DNA of 64,000 nt from Metallyticus violacea (taxonomy: Eukaryota; Arthropoda; Insecta; Mantodea; Metallyticidae): positions 44,358,001 through 44,422,000 of the forward strand of contig CM060840.1 in the NCBI GenBank assembly GCA_030762175.1, read 5' to 3'. Positions 47,650 to 59,374 of the stretch are shown one piece after another. Positions within the stretch are counted from its first letter, which is position 1. Each line of letters opens with the position of its first letter. The translations under genes were made by a program, and so were the position numbers. Below the pieces are notes generated by a model. The model was not told the origin of the DNA. It saw only the letters and a program-made list of their open reading frames with translations, and ran no database searches.

Positions 47650-48970
47650 AGTTAAAATGCTATATTTCAGGAGCTATTTGCAGTAGAAGACCGTGGTTTG
47701 TTAAATAATAGAAAAAGTTGTATTTCTTAGATTGACAGGGTTTGTTTCCAAGACGTCATCTTTGTTGTTTTACAATGTTGAAGGTCTTTAGCTGGTGTTT
47801 CCCTTAATCTCAAAAGGTTAGTTTTTTTTTAAACATTTTTAGCTGCAATTATTGAAAAACTTATATTTCTTTGCACAAGTTTTCCATTTTTTTAGGATCT
47901 GTATAAGCTGTCACTTTGAAACTTTTATCACTTATTCATATATTATTATGATCATGTGAGTCTATTATGGTAGAGCTACGACAAAATATGACAACGTAAA
48001 AAAAAAATAAATAAAAATAATAAAATGTTGGAAAAAGAAAGAAAAAAAAGCAAATATTCAAAATAATTTATAATTTGCTTCATAGTCATGACTTAGTAGT
48101 GAAAATAGATAATCAAATTTCCAACTATATACATCTGTATGCTGTAAAAGTTTCATTTCATTAGCTTTAATAGTCCTTGAGCAAATGAGAACTGAAGTTG
48201 GCAAATATAATATTACAAGATAGGCCTTTCACACTGCCATTAACTTGCTAATGCATTTTTTTTTCAAAAACTGTAACCACTTTAAAACATTTAACACCGC
48301 CCCCAAAACGAAAATAAGTTGGAGTTGCGATAATTCCCTTCGTCACTCATCTATAGATCAATTTTATTTCATCGCAAGTGGTAGACTTAAATAAACGATA
48401 GGTCACCAGATATAATCTGATTGATCAAAAATCGGATTAGTTTTATCTGCCCGCTGTAAACCGCAGTTAAACCGCAGCACTTGCTTTCTGTTGAAACCGG
48501 AAAATGGAGTTTTACCGCATCACTTGTGCACACCCACGCGCACTCACACGTATTAATACATAATGCTTCAAAATACGTATGCACAATAAACACCAAAACT
48601 GATAGAGAATATTAGAGGAATATTATTTTCACATATAGTTAACTAAAAAATAATGCTCGTTTAAAGTTCAAGTGCGTCATAACTTTTTTCAGGAACTTAA
48701 CTTAAGGAGTTAACATCTTCAGATTATTTTCTGGGAGGGTATGAAAAAAAATCAAATCAGGATTCACTGAACAATTATAATAAGTTATTAGATTTCCGAA
48801 TTTACTTTCTTCCTGCTTTCCTCTCTTTATTCTCTCTCTCTCTCCTTTTTTTTTTTTTGTTTTTATTTTTATTTATGTGTTCAGCAAGAACGGAGAAAAA
48901 TGATCACTTTGGCTCTATTAATTACGATTGATGCAGGAAATTTGCTGGAAAAAAAGTGTGTAGAATAATA
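46346..48970. other. Gene-free AT-rich stretch
   Basis: No feature recognised apart from an ATT microsatellite at 47,618-47,645 and A/T runs. Confidence 0.5.
47618..47645. repeat. (ATT)9 microsatellite
   Basis: Nine ATT units. Confidence 0.9.
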
Positions 48971-50200
48971 CGAGGTGCGTTCTAAAAGTTCTTTTCCTGA
49001 CCAAGAAAACACAATATTTATGAGATTTTTTTAATTGGTTAACATAGCCACCTTGTAAACCAATATATTTAGCCAAACGACTTCCCAACCTTTTAATACG
49101 CTCAGTAAAACAAGATTTGTCCAACTGTGTAAAATAAGCGTCTGTTTCCGTTTCAACTTCATAATTTGATGTGAATCTTCGTCCACCCAGCTATTTCTTC
49201 AGGTTTGGGAACAAATAGTAATCGCTGGGAGCCAATCATGCAACATGATGCACATGCAAATACTTGGAAGCGAAGGTCATGCAGTTTTGCAGCAACAATC
49301 TCAGATCTGTGTAAAGAAGCATTATCGTGATGAAGACGAACTTTTTTTTCTCACAAGGTGGATAGCATCCTTCAGTTGGTCCAGTAGTGAAGCGTAATAC
49401 TTCCCGCTGATGGTTCTGCCCTTCTGGAGGTAACACACCATGAGAATCCCAGAAAGCCGAATCATGACTTTTCTTGCAGATGAAACTGTTTTTGCTTTCT
49501 TTGGTGACTTGCACCTGTTGCCACCAACTATTTGGACTGAGCCTTCGTCTCTGGCGTGTAGTGATGAATCCATGCTTCATCTGCTGTTATGAAACGTCCG
49601 AGAAACTCTTGGAATTGTGTTTAAACAAATCTAAACACTCTTGCGAAATGTTCATTCGAATGTGTTTTTGGTCCATTATTAACAAATACGGCACCCATCG
49701 TGAAAAATATATTTTCCATAGTCTGTAGAGGTCTTTGAACAATGTCAGTCAACTCCGTATCTTCAATCGGCGATTAATGAGTACGACATTATGAATTGTC
49801 ATAATCTCGTCGGTTGTGGCAGCTTTGGGGACGCCCTGAGCGCTCATAAATCATGAATGCATGTACGATCATGCTTAAATTCAGCAGTCCACTTTTTAAC
49901 CGTGCAAAACGAAGGGGAAGAATCCTTTAATGTGCAGATTAACTACTTTTGTATATCTGTTGGGGTTAAACCCTTCGAAACGAACTACTTTATCATAACT
50001 TGTACTTCTGTTTTATACTTTTAGTAGAAAATGTTAACACTAATTTGATTACACGATCGTCACAACCAAAGTGACTACACTTACGCGTCTGAAACTTTAC
50101 AGCGCGCCATCTATAGAATGATACTGAACACCTTTCATAGTTATTTGGTCATCTTCACGACATTTCTGAATCAGGCTGAGAACTTTTAGAACATCCCTAC
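48971..50200 (-). mobile_element. Mariner transposon, decayed, both termini present
   Basis: The inverted ends share gttctaaaagttct: left cgaggtgcgttctaaaagtt, right reversed gtagggatgttctaaaagtt, 18 of 23 positions. TA lies outside both (48,969-48,970 and 50,201-50,202). At 1,230 bp the length suits mariner. Reverse-strand blocks in order are IKF-KGLTPTDIQK (recognition helix region), FCTVKKWTAEFKHDRT, ADEAWIHHYTPET (first catalytic Asp), GRTISGKYYASLLDQLKDAI, LHHDNASLHRSE (second Asp), YYLFPNLKK, LGGRRFTSNYEVETETDAYF and GLQGGYV. Stops and frameshifts throughout, and the stretch around the third Asp is shifted. Dead copy. Confidence 0.9.
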
Positions 50201-50202
50201 TA

Positions 50203-50789
50203 GTATTTAATGAATCGAAAATATTTTCAAAATAATGAAAACGAAAAAAGAAATCTGACAAACACATTGCAATATTTATAATAATTGCATCAATTTTTCA
50301 AAGGCCTGTAGAGCAACCTTTACTAATGTTAAAAATAAAGCATTTTCTAGAATTGCATGCACAATAGCAGAATATTATTATATATTATTTACAAACTAAG
50401 TTATTTTTCATACTTTTCTTGCGATACTTCACCATAGGCACTTTGCTCTGGAGGCTGTGAAGAGCTGACAGCATCTCGAGGAATAGTCGCCTTTCCGATC
50501 GCCAGGAACATGGTTGTGACAGAAGACAAATAGATCGGCTCAAGGAGGAGGAATTCAGCTGCGTGAATTGAAGAGATTCTTTTTTCTGTTCAACCGTCAA
50601 AAAATTCTACAAAGCAATTATCATTGATAGATAGACCCATGGTGTTTACGTGTGCAATACTTGGAACTTAAGACACGAGGGCCTTGTATGCATTCATTTA
50701 ATTCTACTTTTGTAGTTTCAGATCTAGCGCTTTACTGAGCTCTAGAATCTTCTACAAGCTTAGGAAATATATATTCTAGAAGACTCCTA
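50203..50789. other. Gene-free stretch
   Basis: Probably includes 3' sequence of the reverse-strand LINE that ends near 50,790, but no motif marks its end. Confidence 0.35.
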
Positions 50790-51280
50790 ATAGAGATGTT
50801 CTTTCTCTTTCAAGAGCTTCACACTCTAGTAAGATATGCTTTGCAGTTTCATCAGGTTATTCACACAGACGGCAGTGGGATTTGCATGGTAGAGTGTTAT
50901 GGTCCGTACGTGTTTCTGGAATGGTTAATGTCCAGTAATCATGCCAATATTTTTCCTGTTTTACTTTCTGTCCCTCTTCAGCAGACCCTTAACCAAATTG
51001 CTATCTGACGTTTTAAAAGACTTTTACTTAGTTGTTGACCGAGAAAATCTTCCATCTTATCGGATATACTTTCTTGGGTTCATTGTTATTCTGAGGCTCT
51101 GGCGGTTTTCTTACTAATGCCGCAGAAAGTTTCTGATCCTATGAAGTCCGTCTTAGTTGTTTCTTTAGTCAGTTTATCTGAAGCTCCATTAATTTCTATG
51201 CCATAATGTCCAAGCACCCAACAGAGTAATAGTTTATTCTTTGTGGAAAGATTAATGAGAGTTTGGAGTTTGGGACAATT
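50790..51280 (-). mobile_element. LINE fragment: RNase H and zinc-binding tail
   Basis: The reverse strand reads CWVLGHYGIEINGASDKLTK, then SETFCGISKKTARA, and later LPCKSHCRLCE and HILLECEALERER with stops between. VPGHxGIxGNExAD is the hallmark of LINE-encoded RNase H (the His and Asp are kept here). The tail has the C-x2-C...H-x4-C zinc-binding pattern with ECEAL. This order is typical of I/Jockey/R1-type elements that carry RNase H. The reverse transcriptase and endonuclease parts are absent. Confidence 0.75.
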
Positions 51281-51306
51281 CTACTAATTAATTAATTAAT
51301 TAATTG
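51281..51306. repeat. (TTAA)n microsatellite
   Basis: Five to six TTAA-type units just beyond the LINE fragment. Confidence 0.85.
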
Positions 51307-51554
51307 CTTTCTATCCACGTTTTGATTCCTTCAGTTACAAGTACTTTTCATTTTTTTTAAATTGTTTCGAAACATTTCAAGAAAATTTTAATAATTCTAA
51401 ATAAATCTACGAAACGACGAAAGGAATAAGATTGCAGATGAATTTAATAGCAGGTTAAATGTTAATAAGCCGGCATTTCGTAAAAATATGTATCTGCATT
51501 TATTAATTTGAGAGGTTGTATAACTTTCAAGCATTAGCATAAAAGACAGCTTGC

Positions 51555-51720
51555 GAAATGATCACGTCGAAGATGGGCAGGACATGTAGTATGCCGAGAT
51601 TTCGATCCAACTCTCTTCCTGCGATCCAAGGGTGGCCAGGGAAGAATAGAAAGATATGCCGGACGACATAAAGAAGATATCCGGAAGGCCAAAAATGAAA
51701 CTTTTGGAACAGACGATTAA
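51555..51720 (+). mobile_element. Possible LINE C-terminal remnant
   Basis: The forward frame reads RRWAGHVVCRDFDP, then GGQGRIERYAGRHKEDIRKA. The WAGHV-R motif followed by a GR-R-W-DDI-K region is common near the C-terminus of LINE ORF2 proteins. Only this short stretch supports it. Confidence 0.35.
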
Positions 51721-52651
51721 ATAAAAATTTTCTGAATTAGGACAACCTTATCGGAATCTTTCCGGTCAGAAAGATACACTTGCCTTAATAAGGACACATG
51801 GAATGAACTATTTCTGCAACACTTAAGAGTACAAGAGACCGTTAGGCATCGTCGCCTAAGCGCTAAACAGATTAAACACTCTGTATATAAACGATATGAA
51901 ACTACTGTTTAGGGGACGTTCTGCACCAATGATTTAGGTAACATAAGATGCCAATATATTCTTCCTATGCTCAGCATGGATCACAAAAACACTCTCAACA
52001 CAAGCAATTAAAAAATTATATAATCTCCACGTTGAGCACAGGTTTGAATACCATCGGCGTTCTGCCTTAAGACCTTTGTTTTAAATATTTTGAAACCCCT
52101 TTATGTGTAAGAATAATATGTAACAGTAAAATTATAGCAAAGCATGTAGTATTACTAATTATTATATTAATTGAGCATGCAGTAAATAAAGAAGATTAAG
52201 CGTTAATAGCAATTCGCAGCTTACAGACCAAGACAGGATTTGCACTCTCGCCCCTCCCTTCCCTCCAAAATGAACGTGCGCGAGGGTGGACATACAACAA
52301 CCCTTATCGACTGATTCCCCTGAGCCTAGAACATGCAAGAGAGATTTTTAAGCGGGTCATCCTTAAACGCACCTGTAGCTACAACAAAGGCAAGCACAAT
52401 GTAACCTTGCCTTTGGAACAAAGGCTTGTGGGCTAACTTAAGGAATATAGAGAACACAGGGCAATGGTCGATATACTTCTAATTGCTAGAAAAGCCATTA
52501 AATTAAAATATCTACTTTTACATCTAAATTGTTAAATGCCAACATTGTTTTAAATATAGTAATTTTAAAGAATTTTTTCAGGAATGAAACAGACTAATCA
52601 ATAATAGAGAGATTAAGGAAGTGTACGGCTGTATGCTCCATTTTCGATTAC
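51721..52651. other. Gene-free stretch
   Basis: Nothing recognised. Confidence 0.4.
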
Positions 52652-52779
52652 TTCTAAATTTGTAAATAAGGTGTTAGCAGTAGATGTTAACAAAGTTTTG
52701 TAATTCTTGGTCCATTTCTAAATTTGTAAATAAGGTGTTAGCAGTAGATGTTAACAAAGTTTTGTAATTCTTGGTCCAT
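52652..52779. repeat. Exact 64-bp tandem duplication
   Basis: Two identical head-to-tail copies (52,652-52,715 and 52,716-52,779) starting ttctaaatttgtaaataagg and ending gtaattcttggtccat. No base differs, so the event is very recent or an assembly artefact. Confidence 0.97.
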
Positions 52780-53155
52780 TATATAAGACAGATGTGCTGT
52801 GTCGTAATGCTGTGTGTGCATCAATCTAACTCAGTTTGTTCACTAGTGTCCTTTGCTACACATAAAGAATGAAAACAAAGAAGAAAGCGTTGAAATAAAA
52901 ACAAGTTGAAGAAAGAACAATAAAAATAGTAGTAAATCATACATTTCTAAATGAAACCGAAAAGGCAGGAAAATCATTTGTTTAAGTAAGAAAACAAGTC
53001 ATTAAAATGTAAAAGGTGTTATTACTGCATGTCTGAAGATGATCAACAATCCATTTTAGCGAATTCCGAAGGAATGTAAGCTATTGCGGTTGTACTCATG
53101 AGCCGATTTTTGGAACATTTCTCAAATCTACTTTGATCCTAGCTACTAGGCACCG

Positions 53156-53156
<1 letters not shown>

Positions 53157-53194
<38 letters not shown>

Positions 53195-53206
53195 GTGTGT
53201 GTGTGT
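53157..53206. repeat. Compound (TA)n(TG)n microsatellite
   Basis: About eighteen TA units, then seven GT units, directly before gttaacgctctagcg. Confidence 0.93.
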
Positions 53207-53551
53207 TAACGCTCTAGCGATCGCAATTTTTGTTTTTTTTTCTCAATGAAATTCGGCACATAACCATCAATTCGTCGAGTTCGTTAACCAGCAAAATTGG
53301 ATCATTAGGGTGGGGGTAAAACTAAAGCGAAAATGTTTTAAAAAACTGAATAATCGTTCTAGTGGCCGCAATTTTTTCAATGAAACTCTGTGTATTTATT
53401 TAAAATAAATTGATAAAAGTAATTTCTGAAAATCAGGACAATTGGCCATTAGGAGTTAGGGGATATCTGAAAAACGAGTGGATTAAAGCAAAATTTAAAA
53501 TCGCTCTAGCGGCCGAAATTTTTTTTGAAGGAAAATCGATATAAGCCATGG

Positions 53552-53585
<34 letters not shown>
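53552..53585. repeat. Poly-A tract inside the tandem array
   Basis: An uninterrupted 34-nt A run that explains the longer spacing of that unit. Confidence 0.95.
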
Positions 53586-53586
<1 letters not shown>

Positions 53587-53954
53587 AAGATATCTTTCCT
53601 GAAAGTAAGAGAAATCAAAATATTAGGAGGGGGTTTACCTGAAACACAAACTTTCAAAATCGCTCTAGTGACTAATATTTGCTTTTTCGGAATGAAACTC
53701 CATATGTACCATTTAAATAAAATGAGAAATTAGTTCATGAAAATAAGGAAGTCGGATCATTAGGGGTGGGAGTTTGCATGAAACCAAAAATTTAAAAATC
53801 GCTCTAGCAGTACTAATGTGTTTCTTCACAACAAAACTCGATATGTACCATTTAAATAAAATAAGAAAAACAGTTAAGTGAAGCACAATGTGTGCCTCAA
53901 CTTCAAGAGAATCTGGTGAATCTTGTGAGAGTATTCTGGAGATCCGAAGAAGCC

Positions 53955-54360
53955 TCGGTAATGGTTTAGTGGAGAGTGAGCTTTGACATTGTCTCAATTT
54001 CTATCAAAAGGGATTGAAAACAAATGCAAAAGTGTAAGACACCACTCTGTTGGTGAAGATCCTGAAAAGGACTTTGTTCACGAACAGACATGAAGCTTCC
54101 AGCAAGATTTAGCCCCAGCCCACATGGCAAGGTCCATCCAGCTTGGCACGAGAGAAATGTAGGGTTTTATTAATGTTCAATATTGGCCTTCTAGCAATCA
54201 CGACCTAAACTCCCTGGACTACACCCTTATGCTTGAGAGTATGGTCTGAAAGAAAAAGCATTGAGAGTCTCAAGCGGTTTTCGGAGTCAGACGCGACGGA
54301 TTTCCCAAATTGAAGATTAAATGCCATGTGTGGCCAAAAAGGGTTATTATGAGAAGTGAT
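53955..54360 (+). mobile_element. Tc1/mariner-superfamily transposase relic
   Basis: Readings across frames: GLVESEL, QKGLKTNAKV, HSVGEDPEKDFVHEQT, SFQQDLAPAHMARSIQL (catalytic Asp in FQQDxAPAH), GFINVQYWP then HDLNSLDYTL (third Asp region, usually WPPxSPDLNPLDY), SLKRFSESDATDFPN, RLNAMCGQKG. The order is that of the insect transposase group ending ...LK-C--A-GGHFE. Stops at several points. Its left end meets repeat F directly. Confidence 0.7.
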
Positions 54361-54397
54361 TGGTACTAAACGTTTGAAATATATGAGAGAACAACGC

Positions 54398-54406
54398 AAA
54401 AAAAAA

Positions 54407-54442
<36 letters not shown>

Positions 54443-54444
54443 AA
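54398..54444. repeat. Poly-A plus (CAA)n microsatellite
   Basis: Twelve A followed by about eleven CAA units. A Cys-rich reverse frame over it is an artefact. Confidence 0.93.
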
Positions 54445-56269
54445 CAAATGAAAAAATATTCAAATATGTTGCCGAATAAAAACTTTCTATAAATCATTTA
54501 TGAAGCATTTGTCAATTTCGACATTAAATATCAAAGATCCTGAAAGGTTTGTACCAAATAATGAAGCAATTCCTCATTGTTTGGGTTCTTACATTTCTCG
54601 GGAAACCGTCACGCAAGCTGAAAATGATTTCCACTGCTAGCTCAACATTGTTCATCCTTGTTTCAAAGTCTGTGTTACGAAGAGGTATTAATATTTGAAC
54701 CCCACAAAACCCCTGCCGCAAGCTTAGCGTTGTAATTAGAAAACTTGTCCCTTAAGTTGCAAACCTAGGAAGATGCCTATAATCTTCAGATCAAAAAGTT
54801 TCCAGGTGTATGTATGCCTTGCTGTTAATGGTTGTTCCGTCCCCACTGCATGGGCAGGACGTATGCAAGGCTATGTGCAACAACTGGAAAGATAGGTCAT
54901 TTGGTGAGGTTGTGTGCAAGTTCAAATGCAAGAAGCAGAATAGGTTTTCTCTCTCTCTGTCTCGCTTTCTCTCTTCACGCACAAATTATTTCTCCGTTGT
55001 AGCCTTGAACCAAATCAGGCCTAATTTCTTAAAATTGAGGAGTTTCAGCGCCGAATCGTCATGTTCAGTCTGCTGAATCAAGTTCAGTGTTCGTGTAGCT
55101 CTTATTTCGCATTTCTCTAGTGCATCAATGACCTTTCGTTACCACCAGGTGTGTTCGTGATGGTGCCTTCGAGACCGGCAATTGCGTCCTTGAGGTACAG
55201 GTTTCATTACTGACGGTATATAGGCCGCGATGTTTGTTTATAGATGAATAACCTTGAGTCTTGCTCAGACCAAAATAACACTCATTACACCATCCTTTGG
55301 CTCTCGTCAACTTATAGGAACCCCGAACTTTATAGTCCGACATTTTCTTACATTTGTTTAGTTAATATTAGTACACAAAAATCACAACACACATTAAGCC
55401 CAGAGTGTATCCTAGTCACAAGCTAGATATACTTTGTATGCTATTTCTATATAACTATACAAGGCCCCTATTGATTTCGGTGTGAATTTCCGACACACGT
55501 GTTTGGTGATTTTCAAATATACGGTACCCTCTAACTTCTAAAACGCATCCTTTAACTGCGTTGCCAAAACCGTGCAATTAAATTATCCACCGAATTCTTT
55601 CAAATTATTCGACTTTTCCTAAAAATGCGCGCCATTTCATAATAAGAACAATCATCTCTTAAACGCATTATATCTTTAAATTTTATTTCACCATAAAAAG
55701 AGTAATATGAATGTTGGATTTTGGGGGGCTCAAAATTAACACATTCATTGCTGTCAGTTATCTCTTCTTAGTTGTCATCAAAGTCTTTAGTCTGTATCAA
55801 TCTGCATTTAAAATATAATAAAATAAAATATACATAATATTTTATTTATATTTAGGAAGAGATGTATGAAAAAAAAGCAATTTTAAATCAGATAAAACTG
55901 ACAGCAGATGAAGCGATAAGCTATTTGACATGTGTGTGGAAAAACTCAACTAAAGAAAGCAGCAAAACATTAGGGAATACCCCGGTAATATTATTAAGAA
56001 TGCTATATGAGTATGTAGTTCAAAAGTGCCAGTTCCTCTAGACCAGCAACACTGAAACAGCATGCCAAAATGTACAATGGGATAGTTATCAATAATTTAA
56101 AGAAAACAAAGTAACCGAAAATCGGGCATTTGCTTGCCAGTTGGGTATGCTGCCCCTTAAAGTCTTTTAATAACACACAAACTCGATGTAATAAAAATCT
56201 CACTATAGCGCGGGAACATAAAAGTATATTGCCCACATTAAGTAATTTTTTTTTCTATCGAGTGATCCA
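54445..56269. other. Gene-free stretch
   Basis: Several 60-90 codon frames (54.8-55.4 kb) lack recognisable motifs. Nothing supported. Confidence 0.4.
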
Positions 56270-56776
56270 ACCTATATTCTATTCCAAAACATAGACTTTA
56301 CCTTCTCAATCCTTGTAATAATTAAATAAATATAAACATACGAATTTTTACACACTGTATGCCTCACAAAATCATTGTCATGGAACTAGAATTAAAAATA
56401 AATTAAAATCACAGGATAGTAGTATATGTAAAAGTCCATTATACGCTGGTATAAAAATTTACAAAAAATTGCCTACTGAAATCTAAGCTATTACAGATGA
56501 AAAATTGTTCAGGAAATTACTGAAGAATCTACTCATAGAAAACGCCTAATACTCATGAACCAAATACTGAATGATAATAAGCTGTATTGTTCTTCATAAT
56601 CCTTTACATGTTTTGTTTCTAGAAATCATTGTATAATATTTCAATTTATGTAAATATTGTCTTGTATATATAGCCCCGTATGTCTATTTGATGTACGTAT
56701 TTTTTTATTCTTTACTGACGAGCTTTGCTCGACCATGGAAGCCTTATATGACAGTATCTTATCTTATCTTATTTAA
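56270..56776 (+). mobile_element. LINE ORF2 C-terminus, 3' UTR and (ATCTT)n tail
   Basis: The forward frame from about 56,375 reads HGTRIKNKLKSQDSSICKSP, then LYAGIKIYKKLPTEI, a stop, then FRKLLKNLLIENA. The H-TR-K--L..S-YAGIKIYNKLP..F+--LK--L pattern is the usual C-terminal end of CR1/Jockey-like LINE reverse transcriptases. About 200 bp of 3' UTR follow, ending agtatcttatcttatctta. The simple tail is typical of LINE 3' ends. Strongly 5'-truncated. Confidence 0.72.
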
Positions 56777-56829
56777 CAATGACGTCACATAGGTCTATGA
56801 AACTGCACGTAGGAATTAGACCGCCTACT

Positions 56830-57110
56830 TTATCTAGTGGTTAGCATTACCAACTCTGTTGGATGGGAAGTTTCGAGTTCGATCCCCGTTACGTAATTAG
56901 AAAGCTTGGGAAGTCTGGAACGAAATTCACCAGCCTTGTGAGGACAAAAATTGGGAAACAGCCTGATCAAACCGTCTATGATGCAACCGGCGGGAGAAGA
57001 AGCGCTAATAACATGCCCTCCTGCAATTCTGCATTCTACCAGTGACGTAGCAACAAGGGCTAGAGAACACAGTGGTCGCTGCGGTAGGCCAAAGGCCAGC
57101 AATGGTTAAA
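56830..57110 (+). mobile_element. tRNA-derived SINE, family D, copy 2
   Basis: The head has tctagtggttagcattacca (A box) and gagttcgatccccgtt (B box). The body has gtgaggacaaaaattgggaa, gcctgatc and gagaacacagtggtcgctgc, then ggtaggccaaaggccagc. It is colinear with the reversed copy at 23.7 kb. A 90-codon reverse frame over it is not a gene. Confidence 0.75.
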
Positions 57111-58849
57111 AAGGCATTGAAGAACATATATGAACTCACCGATCGAAAATATTTAAAAACACGTGTTGAGTTACCAGTTGGCTTTTCGTGGTGTTAAAAG
57201 TGTTAGTGGATATTAACTTTGAGAGTAAATGTGAAGGAAAAAGCGTATAGTAAACATAACCTCACTCTCAGCTTTATAAAGAACAAAATGTCCTAAGCGA
57301 AGCTGACAGCATTGTAGTAATGCAGGCTAAAGTGAAAGAGCTACATTTGTTCACATGTCTGAGGTCAGTAAGGAGATGGGCATGGTAAAGAGCATTGAAC
57401 CAGACGTCTTTAATGCTAGCGTCTAAATACATAACTCGGTTTGGCTTATTTTTATTTACCTATATTCTTCAGTAAATTCATGAACTACCTGTATAAATTA
57501 AATACTTTTTTGGTTCTAAGGGAAGAAAACTCCCCTACTAAGCAAGATGCATTTGTGTCATTAAGCCTAGCGGCTGCACAGCACATGTCATCAAACAGCT
57601 GTTTGCTAACTTTCAAGCTGTAGCTTGTGTGCTCTGGAAGAAAGGAATAGATAACCATTGCCCCTCAACAAAAATATACTCCTGTTTATGCATAATAAGC
57701 GCAAAAGTATGCTCAAAATGTTCGTTGTTCTTGAGCAACAGTTTAAGCCTAAATCACCTTCTCCCTCGAAAACTTTGATGCGTAACAAAAGTGATGGAAG
57801 GGGTGGTATCTTGCTTCTAGCTGGAGTATTACAATCAGCCACCTGGCAAAGGACATCGATCGGAAGAGCATCCTGCCTTCTCAGGCAACTTTCAAAGAAT
57901 GGCAGAGAGTAACGAGCTTTGAAGTGCTGAAAACGCCACTACAGGTACATCAGGTTGGAACAAAAGAGACGCCGCCGCATTGCTCAAGATGTACACAATC
58001 GCTTTTCACCTAAAATACGAATAACTTAAATTTCTTTACTTTTAATCAAAATACAAAATAATTTAACATAAGGTACTGACAAAGTTGTGTGGCATGTAAA
58101 GAAATTATCTGTACGTTAAAACCATGAATTTCTTAAATTGCTCGTCTTAGATTTTTGGAATAGCATGAAATGTCGGATATTGGTTTATGAAAGTAAGCTA
58201 TTAACTTTTCCGGATTCTGCTAAGAAGAAGGCATTACTCTTATTTTTTTCGAAATAGTTCTCCCTGCACTCTCATAAGCAATCATTGAAGCAGCCACACT
58301 TGTTTGTTTAGAGAGGGCATAGACCTCTTTTTTGTAGGATGCAACGTTTCTTCTGGACTCACAATTTCCCTTTACAGCTGGAAACAGGAAAGAGACCCAG
58401 CCAGATCTGAACTATACGATGTATGGATGTATTACTTCCGGTTCTTCCACCATTGTTTTCAAAGTGGTGTGCGCAGAGGCAACCCAGATTTCGGTCTTCT
58501 TTCTGTTAAGTGTTCTAAAGACCCTGGAGAGGCAAACTGTGGTGTACAAGTTGGCAGTGACTGTTTTTTGTTCCTGGAATGGAATGGTTGTAATATGACC
58601 ATGTGCTGAAAAGAACCTGGCAAACACCTACTGCTTACCCTTCGACATTGTTTAAACCTCACGGGGAGGGGGGTTGTCATAATTTGGGAAGACCCATATC
58701 GCTGACTGTCTCTACAATTCCGAATCGTGTTGGTAATTCGGCTATCGATATCTGTGAAGATATCGTGGACGCTGAAGCTGCTATTGTTGAAAGGGTGAAC
58801 TCTTTTCAGGTACCAGTACTTTGGTTCTTCTATAAGGTTCTTTTGTGTG
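57111..58849. other. Gene-free stretch with uncharacterised frames
   Basis: Frames of 84 codons (57,658-57,912) and 101 codons (58,304-58,609) and a 160-codon reverse frame (58,459-58,941) lie here. None has a recognisable domain. The last one runs into a retroposon tail and is therefore doubtful. Confidence 0.4.
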
Positions 58850-58960
58850 TTTAATGTCTTTTCTTTTACTGCTGAGGCATCGTAGTCGATGGACATTGAC
58901 GATAAAGATAAATATAGCCTACTGTGTCCCTTAAAGGGCAAAGGCCTTCAAACAAGTATG
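58850..58960 (-). mobile_element. Retroposon 3' module resembling SINE B tail
   Basis: The reverse strand reads tttgccctttaagggacaca, then atgcctcagcagtaaaagaa and ttaaacacac. The middle block matches the 3' module of SINE B (gatgcctcagcagtaaaaac). Only this module is present, so it may come from a partner LINE that shares its tail with the SINE. Confidence 0.45.
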
Positions 58961-58999
58961 GGGAGCTCGTTTTTTGGTGATCTATTCTACGCTAGTTGT

Positions 59000-59310
59000 T
59001 CGTATGCTATTTAAGACAATCTGTCTGATTTGTTCTTTGACTACATTCCTTTCCAGTGCACAGTTTATTCACTGCACTAGTTGCTTCTCGAGAGATTTCT
59101 ATTTTTCTTTTCCTCTTGCCACTCTTGACCAATCTGGACCTGCATATTTCTTGACAAAGACTGTCCATCTCCTTATGGGTCTGTCTTGTGTACTTTTTCC
59201 TATCTGGGGGCCCATATGGATATCTTGTAGGTTCACCTATTGTTCCGCATTTTTGCGACGTGACCGCCCATTACCATTTGATTCTGGTGGCTAGTTGTGG
59301 GATGTCTGTT
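59000..59310 (-). mobile_element. LINE ORF2 C-terminal remnant
   Basis: The reverse strand reads PQIGKSTQDRPIRRWTVFVK, then KYAGPDWSRVARGKEK and SLEKQLVQ after a stop. The GRP-RRW-DD--K-AG--W-RVA-D+--W+SLE pattern is found near the C-terminus of LINE ORF2 proteins in arthropods. No catalytic domain remains. SINE B copy 4 begins about 65 bp further along. Confidence 0.58.
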
Positions 59311-59374
59311 GTCTAAGATAACTGGTCTATTACCACTGTAGGTATTTTGTCCTTCAAAGTTATTCCCAGGACCG

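Larger units (their letters stand above)
53010..53885 (+). repeat. Array-bearing repeat F, copy 2, with tandem array
   Basis: Left flank ccattttagcgaattccg and ctattgcggttgtactcatg, shared with the reversed copy near 61,400-61,540. Then a TA/TG microsatellite, then an array. The motif gctctagcg or a variant recurs at 53,211, 53,356, 53,503, 53,662 and 53,801, giving spacings of 145, 147, 159 and 139 bp. Each unit also has a gaaactc-tatgtaccatttaaa block and a ttaggggtggg block. One unit carries a 34-nt poly-A. Non-coding; frames over it are artefacts. Confidence 0.82.

Noticed and set aside
53433..54447. Poly-Phe/poly-Lys and poly-Cys frames
   Set aside because: Produced by poly-A and CAA tracts.
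58459..58941. Longest reverse-strand frame (160 codons)
   Set aside because: No recognisable domain; its first part runs through a retroposon tail module, so it is a chance frame.
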